Under the pieces are notes generated by a model. That model was given only the letters and a program-made list of their open reading frames with translations, did not search any database and was not told the DNA's origin. A stretch of DNA of 11,560 bases, taken from assembly GCA_041581135.1 (NCBI GenBank), contig JBFGCM010000104.1:1-11560 (forward strand), written 5' to 3'. A program made the position numbers and the translations under genes. Shown here in pieces: positions 6,370 to 11,560 of the stretch; the stretch's first letter is position 1, and every line of letters starts with the position of its first letter. This DNA is from JBFGCM01 sp041581135 (GTDB lineage Bacteria > Actinomycetota > Acidimicrobiia > Spongiisociales > UBA5794).

Positions 6370-7143
6370 ATGGCCACGCCACCCATGCCGCCACCACAGT
6401 TCTCCCTCGATGGCCGCGTCGCCGTGGTCACCGGCGCCAGCCGGGGCATCGGTCGAGGTCTGGTCACGGCGCTCGCCGCAGCCGGCGCCGACGTGGCGGC
6501 GGCAGCTCGCGACCGCGCCGCCCTCGACGAGACGCTCGCCGGCCTCGAAGATCGGCGCACCCTTGCCGTGGAGATGGACGTCCGGGACGTCGGCAGCGTC
6601 CGGGCCGGGTTCGACCAGGTCCGGGGCGAGCTGGGATCGGTCGACGTGCTCGTGGCGAATGCCGGGCTGGGCGCCAACCATCCCGCCGAGGAGGTCACCG
6701 AGGCCGACTGGGACGAGATGATGGCCGTGAACCTGCGCGGTCTGTTCTTCTGCAACCAGGCCGCGGGGCGCATCATGCTGGAACAGGGACGAGGTGCCAT
6801 CGTCAACATGAGCTCCCAGGCCGGCATCGTCGGCATTCGGGACCACGCCGTGTACTCGGCGAGCAAGGGCGGCGTGAACCTGCTCACCAAGGTCCTGGCC
6901 TTGGAGTGGTCGGCCAGAGGCGTCACCGTGAACGCCGTGGCACCGACGTTCGTCTACACGCCGGGCACCGCCGAGCGCCTCGATCAGCCCGACTATCTGG
7001 AAAGGGTGCTGGAGCGGATACCCATCGGGCGGGTCGCCACCATCGACGACGTTGCCGCCGCCGTCATCTACCTGGCGTCACCTGCCGGATCGATGGTCAC
7101 CGGGCAGGTGATCGCCGTCGACGGAGGCTGGACGGCGCAGTAG
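6370..7143 (+). CDS. Short-chain dehydrogenase/reductase (SDR), probably NADP(H)-linked
   Basis: The 257-residue protein has the length and motifs of a classical SDR: cofactor-binding TGASRGIG (21-28), NAG (97-99), catalytic tetrad N121, S149, Y162 and K166 (YSASK), and the C-terminal GQVIAVDGGW. An arginine (R47) after the second beta strand, rather than an aspartate, favours NADP(H). The segment APTFVYTPGT follows the usual NAVAP. Substrate is not predictable; sugar, polyol or 3-oxoacyl reductions are all possible. ATG 6370 is chosen because an earlier in-frame ATG at 6310 would overlap the divergent promoter and add a non-conserved tail; ATG 6385 is also possible. The ppsA gene follows after 106 bases with its own apparent regulatory site, so they may not be one operon. 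Confidence 0.93.
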   Translation: MATPPMPPPQFSLDGRVAVVTGASRGIGRGLVTALAAAGADVAAAARDRAALDETLAGLEDRRTLAVEMDVRDVGSVRAGFDQVRGELGSVDVLVANAGLGANHPAEEVTEADWDEMMAVNLRGLFFCNQAAGRIMLEQGRGAIVNMSSQAGIVGIRDHAVYSASKGGVNLLTKVLALEWSARGVTVNAVAPTFVYTPGTAERLDQPDYLERVLERIPIGRVATIDDVAAAVIYLASPAGSMVTGQVIAVDGGWTAQ

Positions 7144-7173
7144 TCGGCGCTGGCGCCCCGAACCTGACCAACG

Positions 7174-7193
7174 TCCAGGACCTTTGGCCCTGA
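7174..7193 (+). promoter_or_regulatory. DosR/OsdR-like inverted repeat upstream of ppsA
   Basis: AGGACC-TTT-GGCCCT (7177-7191) is an imperfect inverted repeat with one arm mismatch. Aligned by eye over 20 positions with the mycobacterial DosR consensus TTSGGGACTWWAGTCCCSAA it agrees at 13. A second GGG..CCC element, AGGGCCGTCCC, follows at 7200-7210. Both lie 40-75 bases before the start codon. Hypoxia or dormancy control of ppsA is a hypothesis only. Confidence 0.35.
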
Positions 7194-7234
7194 TTCGACA
7201 GGGCCGTCCCGACGCACCCTGTGAGGAGAGATCG

Positions 7235-7242
7235 AGAAGAGG
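7235..7242 (+). promoter_or_regulatory. Ribosome binding site of ppsA
   Basis: AGAAGAGG lies seven bases before ATG 7250 and supports that start over an earlier in-frame start at 7184, which would run through the inverted repeat. Confidence 0.6.
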
Positions 7243-7249
7243 TGCTCGC

Positions 7250-9646
7250 ATGCGCTGGATCAAGTGGTTCGAAGAGACCGGCATGGAGTCGGTCGCCGAG
7301 GTCGGAGGCAAGAACGCGTCACTCGGCGAGATGATCAGAGAGCTCACGCCGCTCGGTGTCCGCGTACCCGAGGGGTTCTCGATCACTGCGGGTGCCTACC
7401 GCTACTTCCTCGAAGCCAATCAGCTCGGCCCCAGTATTCGCAACATCCTGGGTGGCTGGGACCACACCGACGTCAACGACCTCACCGTGCGGGCGCGGGA
7501 GATCCGCAACCTCATCCTGCGGGGGCGTTTCCCCAAAGATCTCGAGAAGGAGATCGTCGACGCCTACGAGGCCCTGTCGATGCGCGCCGGCGTGGCCGGT
7601 ATCGACGTGGCAGTGCGGTCCAGCGCCACTGCCGAAGACCTTCCGGATGCCAGCTTCGCCGGACAGCAGGAGTCCTTCCTGATGGTGCACGGCGATGCTC
7701 AGGTGCTGGATGCCACCCGCAAGGCCATGGCCAGCCTCTTCACGGCCCGGGCCATCAACTACCGAGAGGACATGGGCTTCGACCACTTCGACGTCGCCCT
7801 CTCAGTCGGCGTGCAGCGCATGGTGCGCAGCGACCTGGAATCGAGCGGCGTGATCTTCACCCTCGACACCGAGTCGGGGTTCACGGACGTGGTCTTCATC
7901 AACTCGATCTGGGGACTCGGCGAGAACATCGTGCAGGGCCGCGTCACCCCCGACGAGTTCTACGTGCACAAGCCGACGCTCGCTCTCGGGTACGACTCGC
8001 TGATCTCGCGCCGCATCGGCACCAAGGAGCTGACGCTCACCTACGACGTCGACACCCACCGCCTGGTCAACCAGCCCACTCCCCCGTGGGACCAGATGCG
8101 GCCCTCCCTGGCCGACGACGAGGTGATCGAGCTGGCCAAGTGGGCGGTCGCCATCGAGGACCACTACTCGGCGAAGCGGGGCCAGCCGACTCCAATGGAC
8201 CTGGAGTGGGCGAAGGACGGGGCGACCGGTGAGTTGTTCGTCGTGCAGGCCCGGCCCGAGACCGTTCACAGCCAACGCGAGGGCCCCACCATTCAGATCC
8301 ATTCGCTGGTGGAGTCCGGCCCGCTGCTCGTCACCGGGCTCGCCGTGGGAGACAAGGTGGCGGTCGGTCGCGCCAGCATCATCGATGATCCGTCCCACAT
8401 GAACAGGTTCCAGGCCGGCGACGTCCTGGTGACCGAGATCACCGACCCGGATTGGGAACCGATCATGAAGGCCGCCGCCGGCATAATCACCGAGCGCGGC
8501 GGGCGCACTTCCCACGCCGCCATCGTCGCCAGGGAGCTGGGCATCCCGGCCGTGGTGGGCGCCGTCGGTGCCCGCAGCCTCATCGGCAACGGCCAAGAAG
8601 TGACCATCGACTGCACCGAGGCCGACACCGGGCGGGTCTACGCCGGCATCCTCGAATTCACGGTGCAAGAGATCGACCCGGCCAGCATGCCCCGACCCCG
8701 CACCCAGATCATGCTCAACGTCGGCGACCCGGGCCAGGCCTTCACCCTCGGTCAGCTTCCCGTCGACGGTGTCGGGCTGACTCGTATGGAGTTCATATTC
8801 GCCGGGTTCGTCCGGGTACATCCGCTGGCCCTGACTCGCTACCGCACGCTGCCCACCGAGGTACGCGGCCAGATCGACGAGCTGACCGCGGGGTACTCGG
8901 ACAAGTCCGAGTACTTCGTGGACAAGCTGTCCCAAGGCATCGGCACCATCGCCGCGGCGTTCTACCCGCGGCCGGTGATCCTGCGATTCAGCGACTTCAA
9001 GTCCAACGAATACGCCCACCTCCTCGGCGGCGAGTTCTTCGAGCCGACCGAAGAGAACCCCATGATCGGTTGGCGGGGAGCCAGCCGGTACTACGACCCC
9101 TCGTTCCGCGAAGGGTTCCTGCTCGAAGTGGCCTCGGTGCGCCGAGTGCGTGAGCGAATGGGCCTCACCAACCTCGCCGTCATGGTGCCGTTCTGCCGCA
9201 CTCCAGACGAAGGGAGGCAGGTGCTCGAGGTGATGAAGGAAGGCGGACTGGTGCAGGGACAAGACGGACTCGAGGTGTACGTCATGGCCGAGATCCCGGC
9301 CAACGCCCTCAGCGCCGACGAGTTCGCCGAAGTGTTCGACGGCTTCTCCATCGGCTCCAACGATCTGACCCAACTGGTGCTCGGCGTAGATCGCGATTCC
9401 GAGAAGGTGGCGAGACTCTTCGACGAGCGAAATCCGGCGGTGAAGCGAGCCTGTGCGATGGTGATCGAAGGTGCCAAGCGGCACGGCAAGAAGGTGGGCA
9501 TCTGCGGCCAAGCACCATCGGACTATCCCGACTTCGCCGCGTTCTTGGTGGAGCAAGGCATCGATTCGGTCAGCCTCACGGCAGACGCGCTGCTCGCCAC
9601 GGTGGACCGGGTCTCCGAGGCAGAGGCGAACCTGACCATGGCGTGA
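7250..9646 (+). CDS. ppsA: Phosphoenolpyruvate synthase (pyruvate, water dikinase)
   Basis: The 798-residue cytosolic enzyme converts pyruvate, ATP and water to phosphoenolpyruvate, AMP and phosphate, allowing gluconeogenesis from pyruvate, lactate or alanine. Length matches the E. coli enzyme (792). The N-terminal ATP-grasp domain carries GGKNASLGEM and VAVRSSATAEDLPDASFAGQQ. The central swivelling domain has the phospho-histidine motif GGRTSHAAIVARELGIPAVVG with H422. The C-terminal PEP/pyruvate barrel has MIGWRGASRY, GSNDLTQLVLGVDRDSE and GKKVGICGQAPSDYPDF with catalytic C752. These fit PEP synthase rather than pyruvate phosphate dikinase, which is longer and begins differently. ATG 7250 has a good ribosome site. 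It lies downstream of an SDR gene on the same strand, and the DosR-like repeat before it hints at control by low oxygen. Confidence 0.96.
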   Translation: MRWIKWFEETGMESVAEVGGKNASLGEMIRELTPLGVRVPEGFSITAGAYRYFLEANQLGPSIRNILGGWDHTDVNDLTVRAREIRNLILRGRFPKDLEKEIVDAYEALSMRAGVAGIDVAVRSSATAEDLPDASFAGQQESFLMVHGDAQVLDATRKAMASLFTARAINYREDMGFDHFDVALSVGVQRMVRSDLESSGVIFTLDTESGFTDVVFINSIWGLGENIVQGRVTPDEFYVHKPTLALGYDSLISRRIGTKELTLTYDVDTHRLVNQPTPPWDQMRPSLADDEVIELAKWAVAIEDHYSAKRGQPTPMDLEWAKDGATGELFVVQARPETVHSQREGPTIQIHSLVESGPLLVTGLAVGDKVAVGRASIIDDPSHMNRFQAGDVLVTEITDPDWEPIMKAAAGIITERGGRTSHAAIVARELGIPAVVGAVGARSLIGNGQEVTIDCTEADTGRVYAGILEFTVQEIDPASMPRPRTQIMLNVGDPGQAFTLGQLPVDGVGLTRMEFIFAGFVRVHPLALTRYRTLPTEVRGQIDELTAGYSDKSEYFVDKLSQGIGTIAAAFYPRPVILRFSDFKSNEYAHLLGGEFFEPTEENPMIGWRGASRYYDPSFREGFLLEVASVRRVRERMGLTNLAVMVPFCRTPDEGRQVLEVMKEGGLVQGQDGLEVYVMAEIPANALSADEFAEVFDGFSIGSNDLTQLVLGVDRDSEKVARLFDERNPAVKRACAMVIEGAKRHGKKVGICGQAPSDYPDFAAFLVEQGIDSVSLTADALLATVDRVSEAEANLTMA

Positions 9647-9678
9647 AACCCGGTCCGGCGGCGGGCGCGCCATCCGGA

Positions 9679-9684
9679 TAGCCT
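9679..9684 (+). promoter_or_regulatory. -10 element of the SARP-like fragment
   Basis: TAGCCT lies six bases before ATG 9691, the spacing of a leaderless promoter; no ribosome site is seen. Only 44 bases separate this ATG from the ppsA stop. If used, the truncated regulator is still transcribed. Confidence 0.4.
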
Positions 9685-9690
9685 GGCTGG

Positions 9691-10104
9691 ATGCTGTTCC
9701 GGATCCTCGGGCCGACCGAGGTCATCGCTGATTCCGGCGAGCCGATAGCTTTGACCTCCAACAAGCAGCAGCTCATCCTGGCACTGCTGCTGATGCACGC
9801 CAACGAGGTCGTGCCGGTGGAGCGGATCATCGACGCCCTCTGGCCCGGGGACGACATGCCGCAGCGCCCCCGCCGCTACCACGTTTCGAAGCTGCGCGAC
9901 CTGCTCGATCCGGGTCGAAAGGGAGTAGGTAGCCACCGGGTGATTGACCGTGACGGCCCCGGGCCGGCACGCCACGCCGCGACCCCTCAACCGGCCAGGA
10001 TGAGGGTCACCGCACCCAGCGCCAGGACGAACCCGAGGAGCTGCACCCGCAGCATGCGTTCGTGGAGCACCACCCGCGCCCACATCACCGACGCGGCCGG
10101 GTAG
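9691..10104 (+). CDS. Truncated SARP-type regulator: DNA-binding domain only, likely a remnant
   Basis: Residues 1-~90 match the winged-helix head of SARP/BTAD regulators: FRILGPTEV, KQQLILALLLMHANEVVPVERIIDALWPG, then YHVSKLRDLLDPG and a terminal HRVIDRDGPG corresponding to the last wing. Similarity stops near 9965. The remaining ~45 codons (low-complexity, Arg/Ser/Thr-rich) run antisense into the EamA gene, overlapping its last 118 bases, and look like chance read-through. The all-helical BTAD domain and any ATPase or repeat domain normally following are missing. The gene is therefore either a decayed fragment left by a deletion or rearrangement, or a tiny stand-alone winged-helix protein. 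Full family members are ~250 residues or much longer. Targets cannot be predicted. Confidence 0.6.
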   Translation: MLFRILGPTEVIADSGEPIALTSNKQQLILALLLMHANEVVPVERIIDALWPGDDMPQRPRRYHVSKLRDLLDPGRKGVGSHRVIDRDGPGPARHAATPQPARMRVTAPSARTNPRSCTRSMRSWSTTRAHITDAAG

Positions 10105-10817
10105 AGGGAGGTGAGGACGGCGACCAGGCTCAGCAATCCCCGCTGCACGGCGAGCAGATAGAGGCCGTTGCCGACCATGGCCAGCACTCCGGCCCCCACG
10201 ATCGGCGGCCACGTCCCATCCACGGGTTTGAGTTCTTGACGCAGCACGAGTGCCCCGATCGTGAAGAGCGACGCCCCGGCGGCGCGTCCCGGCACCAACG
10301 GCCACGTGCCGGCGCTCACGTCGGTGAAGGACAGCAGGATGAACATCGCGGCGAATCCCACGCCGGCGCCGGCGCCGTGGACCACACCGGCGAACGTGAG
10401 GTGGGCGCGCTCGGGGTGCGTCTGGGTGATCAAGTAGATCGCCAGCAATCCCAGCACCACGCCGCTCAGTGCCACCCAGCCCGGGCGCTCTCCGATGAGG
10501 AGGCCCCCCAGGACCGGCAGCGCCGCCGCCCCCACCGCCGAGATCGGCGCCACCACTCCGATGTCGCTGACGGTGAAGCCCCGGTACAGCGTCGCCACCC
10601 CGATGCTCCCGCAGACTCCGGCGGCAGTGCCCCACCACAGCTCCGCCGCGGTCGGGTTCCCACCGATGAGGACGCTGATGAGGACGATGGTGCCGACGCC
10701 GATGAGCTGCGACCACACCACCACGGCACCAAGGCGTCCCCTCCGCCCGGCGAGCCCGCCGAGGAAGTCGGACGTGCCCACCACGAACCCGGAGGCGAGG
10801 GCGAGCAGTGCAGGCAT
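9987..10817 (-). CDS. EamA/DMT-superfamily transporter (ten membrane helices)
   Basis: The 276-residue, very hydrophobic protein consists of two repeats of about five helices, as in EamA (DUF6) permeases of the drug/metabolite transporter superfamily. It opens with LLALASGFVVGTSDFLGGLAGRR, typical of the family, has VVAPISAVGAAALPVLGGLLIGERP at the end of the first repeat, and VAVLTSLYPAASVMWARVVLHE in the second, the usual family signature. Charged residues are few and mostly at loops. Substrate is unknown; relatives export amino acids, metabolites or drugs. ATG 10817 lies six bases after TAGCGT. It is divergent from the lipoprotein gene and convergent with the SARP fragment. Confidence 0.9.
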   Translation of the reverse strand: MPALLALASGFVVGTSDFLGGLAGRRGRLGAVVVWSQLIGVGTIVLISVLIGGNPTAAELWWGTAAGVCGSIGVATLYRGFTVSDIGVVAPISAVGAAALPVLGGLLIGERPGWVALSGVVLGLLAIYLITQTHPERAHLTFAGVVHGAGAGVGFAAMFILLSFTDVSAGTWPLVPGRAAGASLFTIGALVLRQELKPVDGTWPPIVGAGVLAMVGNGLYLLAVQRGLLSLVAVLTSLYPAASVMWARVVLHERMLRVQLLGFVLALGAVTLILAG

Positions 10818-10823
10818 CGGCGC

Positions 10824-10829
10824 ACGCTA
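10824..10829 (-). promoter_or_regulatory. -10 element of the EamA transporter gene
   Basis: On the minus strand TAGCGT (TAnnnT) ends six bases before the ATG at 10817, predicting a transcript that starts at the start codon. No clear -35 was found. Confidence 0.45.
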
Positions 10830-10840
10830 CCGGCCCCATG

Positions 10841-10870
10841 TTGCGCCATGCCTCCGCGCCACGCTCTAAT
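10841..10870 (+). promoter_or_regulatory. Possible sigma-70-type promoter of the lipoprotein gene
   Basis: TTGCGC (10841-10846) and TCTAAT (10865-10870) are separated by 18 bases. The predicted RNA start near 10877 leaves a short leader holding AAGGAGG (10886-10892), five bases before GTG 10898. Confidence 0.45.
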
Positions 10871-10897
10871 GGCGCCTACGTGACGAAGGAGGCACCA

Positions 10898-11560
10898 GTG
10901 TCACGATTACTCGGCTCCGCGCTCCTGGTGGCGCTCGTGGCAATCGCATGTTCCGGCACCGACTCCAACCCTGAGACCACCGTGGCGGCGGACCCGGCCG
11001 GCACCGGGACCTCGGCACCGGCCACGTCGGGCGTTCCCACCACCGAGGCAGCGCCGGCGAACGACGACCCGGATCCGGCTCTGGACTACCTGTTCGCCTT
11101 GCTCCCCACCGAGATCCTCACCATCGGCGCCGAAGCGTGGGAAGGCGGCTTCGTCGGCCCCGGTTCGATCGACCACCACGACGGCGAATACCACATGTTC
11201 TACAACGGGTTCTCCAACCGGAACAACCCGGCCGACCCGGGTATCGGTCATGCCACCTCGCGGAACGGACTCGACTTCTTTCGCCAGTCGACCGACCCGG
11301 TGATGGATCCGTGGGGGTGGGAAGGCTTCACGGGCGGCCCGGGAACCGGCATCTCGCCGGGAAACACGATCGTCGAGGACGACGGCACCTGGGTGATGTA
11401 CTTCTCCACGTTCGGACTGAACGGGAGGTCGGGATCCGGGCTGATCGGCCGCGCCACCGCCCCCGGACCGGGCGGTCCCTGGACGTTCGACGAAGCGCCG
11501 CTGCTCGAGCCGGGAGCAACCGGGGAGTGGGATCAGCTGTCGATCATCAACCCCCACGTC
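10898..11560 (+). CDS. Secreted lipoprotein with GH43/GH32-like propeller (3' partial)
   Basis: The frame is open from GTG 10898 to the last base (221 codons, no stop), so the gene continues beyond the window. A strong AAGGAGG precedes the start. Residues 1-18 form a lipoprotein signal (MSRLLGSALLVALVAIAC, with lipidated C18), followed by a Thr/Ala/Pro-rich linker to about residue 60. After that come motifs of five-bladed propeller glycosidases: GPGSIDHHDGEYHMFYNGFSN, GIGHATSRNGLDF, GTGISPGNTIVEDDGTWVMYFS, IGRATAPGPGGPWTF. This YHMFYNG/GxATSxDGxxF pattern is found in GH43/GH32/GH62-related proteins, many without assigned activity. A glycan-degrading or glycan-binding role at the cell surface is likely; catalytic acids cannot be assigned from the fragment. 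Confidence 0.8.
   Translation, partial: MSRLLGSALLVALVAIACSGTDSNPETTVAADPAGTGTSAPATSGVPTTEAAPANDDPDPALDYLFALLPTEILTIGAEAWEGGFVGPGSIDHHDGEYHMFYNGFSNRNNPADPGIGHATSRNGLDFFRQSTDPVMDPWGWEGFTGGPGTGISPGNTIVEDDGTWVMYFSTFGLNGRSGSGLIGRATAPGPGGPWTFDEAPLLEPGATGEWDQLSIINPHV

Noticed and set aside
7146..7157. GGCGC-TG-GCGCC after the dehydrogenase stop as a terminator
   Set aside because: The two-base loop is too tight for a stable hairpin and no T-run follows.
9634..9649. GAAAC over the ppsA stop codon as another GlnR-like site
   Set aside because: The position 11 bases upstream reads GACCA, not GTnAC, and the site overlaps coding sequence.
7802..9673. 623-codon minus-strand open frame opposite ppsA
   Set aside because: ppsA is unmistakable, and the antisense frame has the His/Asp/Gly-rich composition of a complement shadow.
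10907..11557. Minus-strand open frame opposite the lipoprotein gene
   Set aside because: It lacks motifs and a ribosome site; the plus-strand frame has a lipobox, a ribosome site and propeller motifs.
1..11560. CRISPR arrays, tRNA or rRNA genes, insertion-sequence ends, phage genes, toxin-antitoxin pairs
   Set aside because: None was seen on reading both strands; gaps between genes are short and contain only the sites listed.

Overview
The window is high-GC, densely coded bacterial DNA. It looks like a free-living actinobacterium, most likely of the class Acidimicrobiia. This is inferred from GC-rich third codon positions, GTG and ATG starts, several promoters that appear to drive leaderless mRNAs, GlnR-like boxes, a SARP-type regulator fragment, and beta-propeller lipoprotein-like genes. 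No rRNA, tRNA, CRISPR array, transposase or insertion sequence was seen.

Region 1 (1-2523, + strand) is a two-gene unit: the 3' part of a thioredoxin-reductase-like flavoprotein that has lost its redox cysteines, overlapping by one base a soluble histidine kinase with an N-terminal cyclic-nucleotide-binding domain. Region 2 (2524-5067, + strand) is a nitrogen-control module: a short OmpR-type winged-helix regulator with only part of a receiver-like domain, then amtB and a glnB/glnK-type PII gene in an operon that ends in strong hairpins. Both the regulator and amtB have GTAAC/GAAAC elements resembling the actinobacterial GlnR box. In both, the GAAAC lies exactly 10 bases before a TACGKT -10 element, which suggests one regulator controls itself and the transporter/PII operon.

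Region 3 (5134-6300, - strand) encodes a membrane-anchored, exported Kelch-like beta-propeller protein. It is divergent from Region 4 (6370-9646, + strand), which holds a short-chain dehydrogenase/reductase and then phosphoenolpyruvate synthase (ppsA), a gluconeogenic enzyme preceded by a DosR/OsdR-like inverted repeat. Region 5 (9691-10817) contains the DNA-binding head of a SARP-type regulator that loses its similarity just before the 3' end of a convergent EamA-family transporter. Region 6 (10898 to the window end) is the start of a lipoprotein with a GH43/GH32-like propeller.

The most notable points are the shared nitrogen-promoter architecture around an unusually short GlnR-like regulator, the cysteine-free reductase coupled to a cNMP-binding kinase, and a recurrent -10 to start-codon spacing that predicts leaderless transcripts. 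Nothing here can be called a proven new system from sequence alone.
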